Shown: in pieces, positions 26,351 to 35,600 of the stretch | Layout of the letters: each line of letters starts with the position of its first letter | How positions within the stretch are numbered: position 1 is the first letter of the stretch | Source of the DNA: Streptomyces luteolifulvus | GTDB lineage: Bacteria; Actinomycetota; Actinomycetes; Streptomycetales; Streptomycetaceae | DNA length: 59,937 nucleotides | NCBI RefSeq assembly: GCF_008806595.1 | Contig: NZ_VZRB01000044.1 | Location: 1 to 59,937 of the forward strand | Direction of reading: 5' to 3' | The notes under the pieces: generated by a model | Told to the model about the DNA's origin: nothing | Databases searched by the model: none | The model's input: the letters and a program-made list of their open reading frames with translations, nothing else | Made by a program: the position numbers and the translations under genes

Positions 26351-27907
26351 TCAGCGCCGACTGAGGGCCGACGGCGCCCCGGCGGACTGCGCGCCTTCGT
26401 TGCCCAGGCGCAGGGTGTCGTGGTCGGTCATCGTGACGACGTAGATATTGCCCTTCGGGCACGAGAAGGCGGCCGACTGGTCGGTGGGGCGGCTGGTGAT
26501 CGCCTCGAAGACCATCGATCTCCCGCGCACCTCCCTCAGTTGCAGAGCCTCGGTGCACCCCAGCTCACGGCCGGTGTCCACTTCGGCCACCCGGCTCACC
26601 TGCTTGCCCGCGTACTTGCCCTGCAGCGCCGGCTGGAGGGTCAGTGTGACGGCGAACCGCTCGGTCCGGGCCTGGGTGATGCCGTCGGCGTCCGGGGTGC
26701 CCGGGCCGGAGCCGACCCATGTACCGGTCCACGACGCGGGAAGCGAAACGGCGGTGGGCGACGGCGAAGGCGTCCCGCCGGATGATGTGTCCTTGTCGGT
26801 GAGACCCCGTACGGCGAGTGTGCTCACCACGGCGATCAGCGCCGCGCCCATGGTCCCCGCAATCGCCCAGCCGGTACGGCTGGACAGCCGGCGTTGCCGC
26901 GTACCGGCAGCCGGCCCGGCGGCGGTCCCTGTGCCGCCCCGAACCGGACCGACTTCGGGCGCACCCGACACGGCCGCCCCGGCCGGAGGGTGCACCGCTG
27001 CGGAGACCAACGCGCGCGCCTCCTCCTCCCGCACGGCGAGATCCCTCTGCAGTGCCTCGGGCAGCAGGTGCGGCCAGGTACCCGTTCTGCCGCCCAGGCG
27101 TTCCAGCATCGCGCCGACCGCACCGGCCGTGGGCCGCCGCCGGGGGTCTTTCGCCAGGCAGTGCCGCAGCAGCGAGAGCAGAGCCGCAGGAACGCCGTCG
27201 AGGTTCGGCTCCTCGTGCACGATGCGGTAGAGCAACGCCGCGGCCGACACCTCTTCCTGCGGGTGGGAAAACGGCCCCACTCCCGTCGCGGCGTACACCA
27301 GGACCGCGGCCATGGAGAAGACATCACCAGGCGCGCCCGAACCCCCGGCACTCGCCTGCTCCGGGGCCAGATAGCCAGGAGAACCGATCACACCGCCGGT
27401 CCTGGTGTGGCGCGAGTCCTCCACGGTGCGAGCGATCCCGAAGTCGATGAGCAAAGGCCTCCGGCGGCCCAACAGCACATTGGACGGCTTGACATCGCGA
27501 TGGACCAGACCCGCCCCGTGTACGGCGCCCAGTGCTCCGCACAACTCGGCCGCCAGAGCGAGGACGGACTGCTCAGAAAGTCGGCCGCGCCGCTGCACCC
27601 AGTCAGCCAGGGAGGGCGCGGGCACGTACTCCGTGGCGAGCCACTGCGGGCGCTGCCCCACCGGGCTGTAGTCCACCACCGCCGTCGTCCAGGGGGAGCG
27701 CACTTGGTCGCTGTTGCGGATTTCGCGCGCGAACCGCTCCTCGAACCCCGGCTCGCGTCCCAACTCGGCACGCACGGTCTTCAGCGCCAGCGCACGCCCC
27801 GAAACGGTCCGGGACAGATAGACCTGCCCCATGCCTCCCTCACCGAGTCGCGCCAGCAGTGGATACCCACCGACGGCCCGCGGATCCGTCGCATCCAGCA
27901 ACTCCAC
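26351..27907 (-). CDS. Membrane serine/threonine protein kinase with extracellular domain
   Basis: A 518-residue kinase with glycine loop ARLGEGGMGQVYLSR at 19-33, Lys43 in LALKTV, HRDVKPSN near 135, DFGIA near 153 and GSPGYLAPEQ near 174. After the kinase domain (to about 275) come a linker and one membrane helix near 340-360 (WAIAGTMGAALIAVVSTLAV). An extracellular beta-rich domain of about 130 residues follows, with two cysteines (ELGCTEAL and AAFSCPKGN). GTG 27907 is preferred; the ATG at 27934 adds nine residues. It probably senses an external signal; ligand unknown. Confidence 0.9.
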   Translation of the reverse strand: MELLDATDPRAVGGYPLLARLGEGGMGQVYLSRTVSGRALALKTVRAELGREPGFEERFAREIRNSDQVRSPWTTAVVDYSPVGQRPQWLATEYVPAPSLADWVQRRGRLSEQSVLALAAELCGALGAVHGAGLVHRDVKPSNVLLGRRRPLLIDFGIARTVEDSRHTRTGGVIGSPGYLAPEQASAGGSGAPGDVFSMAAVLVYAATGVGPFSHPQEEVSAAALLYRIVHEEPNLDGVPAALLSLLRHCLAKDPRRRPTAGAVGAMLERLGGRTGTWPHLLPEALQRDLAVREEEARALVSAAVHPPAGAAVSGAPEVGPVRGGTGTAAGPAAGTRQRRLSSRTGWAIAGTMGAALIAVVSTLAVRGLTDKDTSSGGTPSPSPTAVSLPASWTGTWVGSGPGTPDADGITQARTERFAVTLTLQPALQGKYAGKQVSRVAEVDTGRELGCTEALQLREVRGRSMVFEAITSRPTDQSAAFSCPKGNIYVVTMTDHDTLRLGNEGAQSAGAPSALSRR

Positions 27908-27934
27908 GTCCCTGCCCCCCTCGTGCCTGCGCAC

Positions 27935-28260
27935 TGCCCACCCTATTCAGTGCCGCACGGCCCCTCAGCTGTGCCCGCACGGCGAAAGGCGACCGACACG
28001 CCGTCTGCTCCGGTGGCGCGTCCCCGCTGCACGCTCAACGAGTCGGGAAATCCTGCCACTTGAGCGAATTGGAGGGGCAGAGGGATGACCTTGCGTTTCT
28101 CGGGAAAAGGGGCGTTGACCTGTGGGAACTTGTCTCGGAGTTCTCACGGGTCAACGCAGTTTCCCAGTCTCATGTGCCCTGGATGTGCCCTCGGGTCCTC
28201 TCACCAGACGCCGTCGAATGCACGCTCTGTGAAGAGGATGCCTAGAGGGGGGTGTATCGG
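27935..28260. other. Intergenic region without a recognised gene
   Basis: The 326 bases between the kinase start and the restriction gene stop hold only short frames without family resemblance. A TGTGCCC pair (CATGTGCCCTGGATGTGCCC near 28170) resembles sequence often seen beside integrase genes, but no integrase or tRNA is here. I see nothing firm. Confidence 0.35.
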
Positions 28261-29154
28261 TCAGGCAGCCCTGGCGGGGCGCGGCTCGCCGTGGAAGACC
28301 TGGCGGGCGTGCCAGTTGCGGTGAGCAGTCGCGACAGCGCGCGCGCCTGGCTGTGGGCCGACGAGTGGCTGGCCCGCGAGAGCTATGACGTTCTCGCGGG
28401 CCGCTGGGCTGTGGCCGACGAAACGCTGTGAGACCAGGACGCGGTGGTCGTCTCCCACACCGAGGACGCCCTTGTCGAAGAGCTTGTGGTGCAGCGAGCA
28501 CAGGCACAGCCCGTTCTCGACCTCGTCGGGGCCACCGAATGCCCACCAGCGCACGTGGGCCGCCTCCAGCCCGACCGGCACCGTGCCGATCCTGCCGTCG
28601 TAACCGCAAAAGGCGCACCGGTACTCGTAGGCGGTCAGCACCAGCTCCCGCATCCGCCGGTCCCGCTGCCTGCGCGCCGCGGAGAGCTGCTCGGTCTCCG
28701 CGGGCTCCAGTTCCAGTCCGAGGACTTCGCACAGCTCACCGTGCAGGGAGGGCGGGAAGTGTCGATCGAGCAGCAACCGTGCGATCTGGCCGAGCAGTTG
28801 TGGCTCGCGTCGCAGCGTTGCCCTGAAGCCCGCCGCGAGCCGCCCGGTGGCGCCCGTTTCCCGTAGATCCCGCACCCCGCTTCCGGGGCTACCGGGCCCG
28901 TGGTCGGTGTGTACTTCCCAGACACCGTCGCTGACCAGGTGGTGGAAGGGGTAGGCGGGCGTCGTCTTGTTCGGTGGGCCGTACTCGGTCAGGAGCTGTT
29001 GCAGGTCCTGTTCCACCGCGCTGTAGCGCAGGCCGCCTTCCGCATCCTCCTGGAACCGGCCGAGGGCGTACAGGAGGAGCAGCGGCTTGTGCGGAGCGCG
29101 GGTTCCGCTCCTGGTCCACTGCCTCAGCTTCGCGGTCCGCTCAAGCCAGTCCAT
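28261..29154 (-). CDS. Phosphorothioate-type HNH restriction endonuclease (SBD-HNH)
   Basis: The 297-residue protein has the N-terminal organisation of sulfur-binding-domain restriction enzymes (DWLERTAKLRQWTRSGTRAP, then HKPLLLLYALGRFQ) and a C-terminal HNH nuclease. There CAFCGYDGR gives a CxxC pair, GLEAAHVRWWAFGGPDEVEN supplies the His and Asn, and LCLCSLHHKLFDKG the last His and second cysteine pair. Relatives such as ScoMcrA and SprMcrA cut DNA carrying phosphorothioate or 5-methylcytosine. No dnd modification genes are in the window, as expected for a type IV barrier enzyme aimed at foreign DNA. Starts at ATG 29154. Confidence 0.85.
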   Translation of the reverse strand: MDWLERTAKLRQWTRSGTRAPHKPLLLLYALGRFQEDAEGGLRYSAVEQDLQQLLTEYGPPNKTTPAYPFHHLVSDGVWEVHTDHGPGSPGSGVRDLRETGATGRLAAGFRATLRREPQLLGQIARLLLDRHFPPSLHGELCEVLGLELEPAETEQLSAARRQRDRRMRELVLTAYEYRCAFCGYDGRIGTVPVGLEAAHVRWWAFGGPDEVENGLCLCSLHHKLFDKGVLGVGDDHRVLVSQRFVGHSPAARENVIALAGQPLVGPQPGARAVATAHRNWHARQVFHGEPRPARAA

Positions 29155-29437
29155 GGCGGCTGATCGTAGACGGGTCCGTCCGAACAATGTGCCGCCACGG
29201 CTGCACAGAGTCGAGGCCGGTGGATTGCCAGACCCCCAGCGACTATGTCCAGGGCTATGTCTGCGTTGACTGCGGCGGCAGCCGTCGTAGCCGAACTGCT
29301 TGCATCTCTCTACGGCTGGTCGGTTTGGGGCAAGGTGTCGCAACGGGCCCACCTGGCACGTCTCAACGCGGCTGCTAACGCCGAGTCGGCTCGCACTGCG
29401 GCGAAGAGCACAGGGCGTAGCCTCCGACCGGGTGCGC

Positions 29438-30535
29438 TCAGACAAGCTTCCGGCGGATCACGCGATTGCTGGTCCGCAATGCCGCTGTGACTTGGCCGCG
29501 CAGTTCTTCCGGAAACCCCCCGGCGTCGAGCGCGCAGGCTTGGACGAGCGCACGGCATTCCTGCGCCTGATGATGGGCGGCGAGGGTTGTGAACAGTGGG
29601 TGCTTCAGAGCCTCCCGGGCGGCGTAGCCGCTGCTCGTCTTCATCGCCTGGCGGTGCAGTTCTGCGACGACCATGCGCGCGGCCGGGGCATCGGCAGAGT
29701 CGAGCATGTCCAGCATCGCGAGTCCGAGCCTTGTGTCGAAGACAGCTAAGTCGTCTTGGTCGGGGCGTTCGAGGTAGGCGGTCGCAAGGTGTTGCAGGGA
29801 GCGTCGCCATGGGCGTCCTGACGTGCGGTGGCACAGGACGGACAGGTGGTCGGTGACGGCCCTCTCCCATGCCTCTCCGGGCGCTGTCTCGGCCAGTAGC
29901 TTTCCGGCGGCGAGGCTGTTTCCGGTTGTGAGGGCGGCTAGGACGGCGACTTGGCGGCCGTCGAGCATACGGAGTCCGATGCCGCGTTGCGTCTCGACGT
30001 GAGCGAGGGCTTCGGCCCAGCGGCCGGCACTCGTCAGGGCTCGTGTGCCGTCGGCAAGGATGACGCTCCACAGCCAGGAGCGGACCTCTTGGCGGTCGTC
30101 GGCTTTTGCGACGAGGTCCACGGGGACAGCGACGTCCTCGACTTGAACGGGTCTCCCAATGGTCACGGCGTCGAACAACGCCAGGAGATGCCGGCGGCCG
30201 TTGTCCGATTGTCCAGCGCGGAGTTGAAGCCGTGCGAGGTTGACGACGGGTTCGAGGGCGCGGATCGCGGCCCTCGCGGTCAGAGGGGTGGCCTCAAGGT
30301 AGGCGGCGGCGTGTTGGTGGCACATCTTGCGGGCGGTGTTTGCGGCGCCGACGTCGGAGGCGATCAGTGCGGCCTGGTTGTAGACCGTGGAGGCCATGAT
30401 CGGGTCGCCAGTCTTCGCCGCGGTCTCGGCGAGTTCGGTCAACTCCTGTACGCGCTGGGGCAAGGGGAGGCAGACAGGACGGGGGCGTGCGATGAGCGGG
30501 AAGCGCCGGGCTACGGCGTCAGGGAGATTCCACAT
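29438..30535 (-). CDS. Helical (TPR-like) protein at the end of the lanthipeptide locus, unknown function
   Basis: The 365-residue protein is almost entirely alpha-helical with short repeated helix pairs (ELTELAETAAKTGDPIMAST, then ALEPVVNLARLQLRAGQSDN), suggesting TPR-like packing. It has no helix-turn-helix or catalytic motif. ATG 30535 overlaps the stop of the upstream thiopeptide-type domain gene by 17 bases, so it is likely translated from the same transcript. In architecture it looks like the sensor half of Streptomyces TPR regulators lacking the DNA-binding half. A role in regulation or as a scaffold is inference. Confidence 0.65.
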   Translation of the reverse strand: MWNLPDAVARRFPLIARPRPVCLPLPQRVQELTELAETAAKTGDPIMASTVYNQAALIASDVGAANTARKMCHQHAAAYLEATPLTARAAIRALEPVVNLARLQLRAGQSDNGRRHLLALFDAVTIGRPVQVEDVAVPVDLVAKADDRQEVRSWLWSVILADGTRALTSAGRWAEALAHVETQRGIGLRMLDGRQVAVLAALTTGNSLAAGKLLAETAPGEAWERAVTDHLSVLCHRTSGRPWRRSLQHLATAYLERPDQDDLAVFDTRLGLAMLDMLDSADAPAARMVVAELHRQAMKTSSGYAAREALKHPLFTTLAAHHQAQECRALVQACALDAGGFPEELRGQVTAALRTSNRVIRRKLV

Positions 30536-31349
30536 GGTTCGCGGCGCTCCCCTCAGTGGTGGGGTCCGGGCCGAAGATGACGGTCTTTGCGGCTGACGAG
30601 AGGGTGGCCTGCATCGCGTAGGGCAGGCCGATCCGGTTCCAGGCGAAGAGCACGTGGTGGGCCAGGACGTCGCGCAAGCCACGGTGAAGCTGCCCGGAAT
30701 CTGTGAGGTGGGCCAGTTCCCGTCCGGCGTCGGTGTAGGCCGTGGCCCATTGGGCAACGTAGGACAGGGGTCCACCCGCGCTCATCATGGACTCGCTGTT
30801 CACGGAGATCAGTCGGTGTACGGCGGAGAACAGTCGATGGCTGTCGCCCTGTTCGGTGCTCGCAGAGGGGGCGCGGTGGGCGCCGACTCTCGCCCAGACG
30901 TCGCCCTGCTCGTACCAGTCCAGCCCGGCGGAGCGCATCATGATGCTGCACAGCATGAGGGACGTCTCCCTTCGGTGTCTGCCGCCTTCGCCCTGGAACG
31001 AATCGAGCATGCTGCGGCTGTCGCGGTGGAAGAGACGGTGCGCGGACGCCATGGCTTCCGAGCCGCCGAAAGCATGGACCTCGGGCTCGTAGATGATCTC
31101 CGCCCACCCTGTGATGACCCCCTCGGCGATCAGCTCTTCGAGGCCCTTGCCGATGCGGTCGTGCCCGCCGGCGACGGGGAAGTATCGCACGCGCCAGCAG
31201 GGGCGTTTGCGGATGATGAACCACGCGGCGAGGACTCCTTCGTCTTCCGCAGCGCGTAGGAGCGGGGCGAGTCGGGCCAAGGCAGTGGTTTCGGCGCGTT
31301 CCCAGTCCGGAAACGCAACGTTGGCCTGGCACCAGGTGGCTGAATTCAT
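30519..31349 (-). CDS. Free-standing thiopeptide-type/LanB C-terminal domain protein
   Basis: The 276-residue protein matches the SpaB_C (thiopeptide-type bacteriocin biosynthesis) domain: TWCQANVAFPDWERAETTAL at the N-terminus, then AAWFIIRKRPCWRVRYFP and the C-terminal HHVLFAWNRIGLPYAMQATL. This domain removes glutamate from glutamylated Ser/Thr in LanB enzymes and does cycloaddition in thiopeptide pathways. The long LanB in this locus already has its own copy, so this second one is unexpected. ATG 31349 lies 20 bases after the LanC stop. Confidence 0.82.
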   Translation of the reverse strand: MNSATWCQANVAFPDWERAETTALARLAPLLRAAEDEGVLAAWFIIRKRPCWRVRYFPVAGGHDRIGKGLEELIAEGVITGWAEIIYEPEVHAFGGSEAMASAHRLFHRDSRSMLDSFQGEGGRHRRETSLMLCSIMMRSAGLDWYEQGDVWARVGAHRAPSASTEQGDSHRLFSAVHRLISVNSESMMSAGGPLSYVAQWATAYTDAGRELAHLTDSGQLHRGLRDVLAHHVLFAWNRIGLPYAMQATLSSAAKTVIFGPDPTTEGSAANHVESP

Positions 31350-31369
31350 GGGGCGGGTCTCCAGGGTGT

Positions 31370-32617
31370 TCACGCCAAGGCGAGGAAGGCGTCCCAATGG
31401 GGCGCTGGCGTATTGCCGGTGCCGAGGGTGTGAAGGGCGAGGGCTGCTCCGGCGGCTCCGTCGAGGAGTTCGGGGTTCTCACCGGCGTCAAGGTCGAGTG
31501 CGGTGGTCAAGCGGTCGGTCAGGCGTGGCAGCTCCGCTGTGATCTCGGGGGTGCCGGTCTCGGTGGCCATCCGCCACGCCGCTTGCAGCAGGCCGGCCAT
31601 GCCGTGGCACAGCCCGGTCTCGGGGAGCTTGTCCAATTGGTGCCGGTCGCGCAGAGTGGCGATCATCGCGTTCTCGGCGGCCTGCACTCGTACCGGGTCT
31701 CGGAGGGCGAGGCCGGCCAACTGCTGGGCGCGGGCCGTTCCGCTGACTCCGTAGCACCAAGAGGGGCGGGGACGCAGGGCGGAGTGGACGTGATGGGCGG
31801 TTGCTTGCTTCATTGAGATGTAGCCCGGCCACCAGGGGGCCATCTGGTCGCCCTGGCGCCATTGGTCGGTCCAGACGCAGATCCGCTCGACTGCGTCGAC
31901 GGCGCTGGGCATGTCCACCCCGCGCAGCAGGGCCAGGGACAGTGCCGACAAGGCGGAGCCGATGCCGTGGGCGAGTCCGAAGTTCCCATGCCCGCCCGGG
32001 TAGTCGGCGTGCGATGCACCAGTGGGCGCGACGTTCATCCACCACGGCGGCAGCCCAGACGGACCTGGCAGGGGCTCGGTCAGGCGCACCAGGTAGGCCA
32101 GGACGTCCTGGGTGATCTCGTGGTGGGGATGGCGGCTCAGGTGGTAGGAGGCCAGTCCGGACAGGCCCTGGATCAGGTCGAACTCCTCCATGGGAGGCCG
32201 CTCGGCGCGGTCGATGCGCTGGTGGGCCTCGGCCAGGCGGTCCCTGGTGACGGTGAGAGTTGCTGTGTCCAGACGCTGCAGGGCGTCCAGATACCGGTTC
32301 GATGCGCTGGCTGCGCAGTGTGTGATGAACGCGAGGGCGGGAGCACCGAAGTACATGTTCGCGTTGGCTGCCGCGCTCACTTCGCCGTGCACGGCCGTGG
32401 CCAGCCAGGTGTGGGCGGTGTCCCAGTCGCCGCGGCCGGTCCGGGCGCGCTCGATGTGCAGGAGGGCGATGCCCGCGGCTCCGCCGGCGAGCGACTGCGG
32501 CCAGGCACGAACGCCATCGGGTCGGCCGCGGGGCCACGCGGTGTTCGGCTCGGCTAGCGCGTGGGCCAGCCGGTCGGCGGTCGACAACGCGGCCCGGACC
32601 GGGACTGCCGTGGTCAC
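31370..32617 (-). CDS. Lanthionine synthetase C family protein (LanC)
   Basis: A 415-residue cyclase-type protein. The three zinc ligands are present: Cys288 in SWCYGVSG and Cys337-His338 in GLCHGMAG. The GxxHG motif FGLAHGIG is at 214-221. LanC enzymes bind zinc, activate cysteine thiols of the precursor and add them to dehydroalanine or dehydrobutyrine. GTG 32617 overlaps the LanB stop as GTGA and has AAGGAGG upstream, inside lanB. With all ligands intact it should be active on the four-cysteine precursor encoded upstream. Confidence 0.92.
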   Translation of the reverse strand: MTTAVPVRAALSTADRLAHALAEPNTAWPRGRPDGVRAWPQSLAGGAAGIALLHIERARTGRGDWDTAHTWLATAVHGEVSAAANANMYFGAPALAFITHCAASASNRYLDALQRLDTATLTVTRDRLAEAHQRIDRAERPPMEEFDLIQGLSGLASYHLSRHPHHEITQDVLAYLVRLTEPLPGPSGLPPWWMNVAPTGASHADYPGGHGNFGLAHGIGSALSALSLALLRGVDMPSAVDAVERICVWTDQWRQGDQMAPWWPGYISMKQATAHHVHSALRPRPSWCYGVSGTARAQQLAGLALRDPVRVQAAENAMIATLRDRHQLDKLPETGLCHGMAGLLQAAWRMATETGTPEITAELPRLTDRLTTALDLDAGENPELLDGAAGAALALHTLGTGNTPAPHWDAFLALA

Positions 32618-35517
32618 GGTGTCCTCCTTGCTCGTGCCGTCCAGCTCAGGGCGGCAGCTCGGGCCAGGTGGAGATGTGTGCGTTCCTCGGGTAGTCCTGG
32701 CCCCCGCATCCGGACGTGGTGGAGGTGCAGGAGGTCCGGCAGCAGGTCGCGGGGGACTGCGGCCGCACTCTTGAGCGCGTGGCCGTAGGCAGCCAGTGCG
32801 ACACGTCGTGCTGCCCAGGCTGTGGAGACGCGCTCGTCCATGCCCGACAGGCCGGTGTTCGCCAAGTCGACGGCTTGGCGGTAGACGGTGCGGGGCGGAG
32901 CGACACAGTCGGTTCGCGTGTGCTCGATGAGCCAGCGCATCGCCGAAGCATCGTCGCCCAGCAGGCCGGTGGCGATGTCCACCATGCTTGCGGCGGTCAT
33001 CGCGCGGGCGTCCGGTGCGTCCTTCCCTGTCTGGGCGGCGAGTTGGGCCAGGACCGCGACGGAGTCGGCGGCGAAACACTGCTCGGCCGCGTCGATCGCT
33101 GTGGGGCCCCCGAACCGCGCGGTCTCCGGGTGGTGGGTCTCCACGCTGGTGTGGGTGATCAGGCCGCTCTGCTGGACATGCCGGGTCCACTCGCCGATCT
33201 GCTCGATGGTCGAGCCGAATGTGCCGGCTGCGCAGGTCAGTCGAAGGCGGAGATGGTCGTCAGGGTCTTGGTAGCGGACGAACCACCACTGGGGGTCGCC
33301 CAGTTCCTTCAGCAGGGGCGGCAGGTGCCGGGTCAGGAGTGCGTTCTGCCGGTCGCGGTGCCCGCGGAGTTGGAGGTAGATGCGGTTGCCGCAACCGGGC
33401 AGGTAGCCATGCTCCCGGCTGACGACGTGACCCCCTGCCCGGACTGGGGTCACCTCCTGGTGCGTGGCCAGAGGGATGACGACTTCGTGGGCGTGTCCAC
33501 CGGCCCAGCCCAGCTCCTGGGGTGCCGGCGCGGGGTACAGCGTCACCGTGCTGTCGCGGTCGACGTGGGCGCGTAACAGGGCACGGTGCGACGGCTCCGC
33601 CAGGTCTAGAGCCATGGACTGGTCGGCCTCGCTCAGGTACACCCGCTCCGGTAGACACACGTCGCGGCGCCACTGGGCCAGCGCCTCGTCCCACTGCGGC
33701 CAGGGCGCCGACGCGACGGGTAGGTCATCATGGGCGAGGAGCCAGCGGGCCGGAGACAGGACCGTGCGTCCGTAGCGCAGTGCCGGCAGGAACGGCAGGC
33801 TGGACGCCGCGGTGCCCCACATGAACCCGGTGCACGGGACGGCCAGTGCGACGGGTGCCTCGGCCAGGAACCGGGCCAGTGGATGGGAGTGGTGGCCCAG
33901 GTCTACGGCGTTCAGCAGCAACGTGTGCACCGGGCGCCGACGGGAGAGCGAGACCAGGTGCAGCCGATCGGCGTCGGCGGTCACCGCGAGGTCCGTCAGG
34001 GAAAGGACGCTGGTGTCCGAGCCGTGATAGTCGCCGAGCGAGATCACCAGCTCGGTCGCCTGCGGGGCGCGCGCAACGTTCTCCGCACGTACGGACAACG
34101 GTGTAGAGCTGATCTGTGCGACGAGCGCGCCCCGATGTACGCCCGGCAACTCGGCGTACACCTTCGTCATGCGGCGGCGGTCCTCCTCGGTCAGGATGTG
34201 CAGGAGGCGGCCGGCGGTCGTTCCGGCCGACCGTGCCACCCCGACGACGTGAAGCGTGAACTCGCCCTGCTCCAGAGCCTGAACGTTTGCTGCGTCGATG
34301 CGGACGGTCACCTCTGTGCTCGGCTGGACGGGATGTCCAGGAGTTGTGGTTGACAGTTCCTCGATCGCGGCATCGTCGAGCTCGACCTCAAGGCGGCGCT
34401 GCAACTCGGCGGTGTGGGCGAGCTTGATGAGTCGGCTGTCGCGGCCGGGCAGCGGTGAGGGCACCAGCGCACTGGTGGATCCGAGATAGTCCGGTGGGTA
34501 TCCGAGCGCCTCAATAGCGTCCAGGACACGAACAGCTGCCCTTGGCCCGTACCGCTCAAGGAACCGGCTGTGCCACTCGGTCCACCCGGTCAGTGCCGCT
34601 CGGGGTGCGAGACGGGTGAGCGCCTTGGCCGCCGCTGCTGCCTCCTCGGCCACGACCTTGGGCATGGTCAGGTCCCAGTCCAGCCGCAGGGCGAGCGCTG
34701 CCTCGGGGGCCTCCCGTAGTTCTGCTGTCTCAGTTGGCGCGAGATCGTGTGCGTGGGTGAGGAGGGCGGCGAGCGGGTCGGTGGCCGTCATTGCCGGACG
34801 GAGGCTGGTGATCAGGAACCGCTGGCTGACGAGGCCGGTGAGCAGCTTCTCGATCGTGGTCAGCGGCGCAGCTGGAAAACTGGCGGAGAGTTTCGCGGTG
34901 AGATCGCTCCACAGGATCGGAGTCCGCGCGCTGTCCAGGGCTTCGCGGAGCGGTTCGGTCACACGAATCTGCACATGCTCGGAAGCCCCGTCGGGCGTGC
35001 CGCTGGGGCGGTGCTCAATCACCACGTGCCCGTCGCGCTCGACGATGAGGCTGGAAGCGAGCAGCATCAGACGAGACCTCAGCCCGCTGTGCTTCTCGAA
35101 GCCGCCGACCACGGCCGTGATCCAAGCCGAGTCAGGCCTGGCGGTTGCCCGATGCTCAGTTCCCCTGCGCAGCGCCGGGGCGGTGCCGATTCGCGCTGCC
35201 GCGACCCCGGCGAACAGACCGAACGGAGTGGCGCGTGTGCGGGCCCGCAGCACGTAGCGCAGTACGGAGAGCACCATGCGGCGTACCTCGGGCTCCGGCA
35301 GCGACCGACCGACACAGACCTGGTCCACTCGACTCGCGAGGACCGGGCTCGCTGCGGTCACAGCGGTCGCGAAGTCGGCTGTCTGCCAGGTCTGTTGCAG
35401 CCAGGTCCGCCACGATGCCGTGGTCGCGTTCGGACCGGTCAGCGCCGGCCAGACCACCGGACGGTCGAAGCGCAACGCCGCCGCCCGTATCACGGCCGCG
35501 TCAACGTAGCGATACAC
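32614..35517 (-). CDS. Lantibiotic dehydratase, full length (LanB)
   Basis: A 967-residue class I dehydratase with both parts. The glutamylation domain takes up about residues 10-660 (RTRATPFGLFAGVAAARIGT near 100 is the familiar tRNA-contact segment). The SpaB_C elimination domain is at about 690-960 (GNRIYLQLRGHRDRQNALLT, then WWFVRYQDPDDHLRLRL). It uses glutamyl-tRNA to dehydrate Ser/Thr in the core. The GTG start 35517 follows GAGGAGGGG. It is 83 bases downstream of the precursor gene, with a strong hairpin between, and overlaps lanC. Confidence 0.93.
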   Translation of the reverse strand: MYRYVDAAVIRAAALRFDRPVVWPALTGPNATTASWRTWLQQTWQTADFATAVTAASPVLASRVDQVCVGRSLPEPEVRRMVLSVLRYVLRARTRATPFGLFAGVAAARIGTAPALRRGTEHRATARPDSAWITAVVGGFEKHSGLRSRLMLLASSLIVERDGHVVIEHRPSGTPDGASEHVQIRVTEPLREALDSARTPILWSDLTAKLSASFPAAPLTTIEKLLTGLVSQRFLITSLRPAMTATDPLAALLTHAHDLAPTETAELREAPEAALALRLDWDLTMPKVVAEEAAAAAKALTRLAPRAALTGWTEWHSRFLERYGPRAAVRVLDAIEALGYPPDYLGSTSALVPSPLPGRDSRLIKLAHTAELQRRLEVELDDAAIEELSTTTPGHPVQPSTEVTVRIDAANVQALEQGEFTLHVVGVARSAGTTAGRLLHILTEEDRRRMTKVYAELPGVHRGALVAQISSTPLSVRAENVARAPQATELVISLGDYHGSDTSVLSLTDLAVTADADRLHLVSLSRRRPVHTLLLNAVDLGHHSHPLARFLAEAPVALAVPCTGFMWGTAASSLPFLPALRYGRTVLSPARWLLAHDDLPVASAPWPQWDEALAQWRRDVCLPERVYLSEADQSMALDLAEPSHRALLRAHVDRDSTVTLYPAPAPQELGWAGGHAHEVVIPLATHQEVTPVRAGGHVVSREHGYLPGCGNRIYLQLRGHRDRQNALLTRHLPPLLKELGDPQWWFVRYQDPDDHLRLRLTCAAGTFGSTIEQIGEWTRHVQQSGLITHTSVETHHPETARFGGPTAIDAAEQCFAADSVAVLAQLAAQTGKDAPDARAMTAASMVDIATGLLGDDASAMRWLIEHTRTDCVAPPRTVYRQAVDLANTGLSGMDERVSTAWAARRVALAAYGHALKSAAAVPRDLLPDLLHLHHVRMRGPGLPEERTHLHLARAAALSWTARARRTP

Positions 35518-35533
35518 ACACCCCTCCTCTGGC

Positions 35534-35580
35534 CGCGGTGCCTGGCCGCTCCCAGGGAGCAGGCACGGCCAGGCACCGCG
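35534..35580 (-). terminator. Hairpin between precursor and lanB (attenuator or processing site)
   Basis: CGCGGTGCCTGGCC at 35534-35547 pairs perfectly over 14 bp with GGCCAGGCACCGCG at 35567-35580. The 19-base loop can form a smaller hairpin (GCTCCC-A-GGGAGC). It lies between the precursor stop and the lanB ribosome site. Such hairpins in lanthipeptide operons allow partial read-through, so that precursor is made in excess of enzymes. Confidence 0.75.
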
Positions 35581-35600
35581 ATAGACGCGATCAGGTTCGG

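Noticed and set aside
28140..28200. Possible attachment site (TGTGCCC repeats)
   Set aside because: No integrase, no tRNA and no matching second copy were found in the window.
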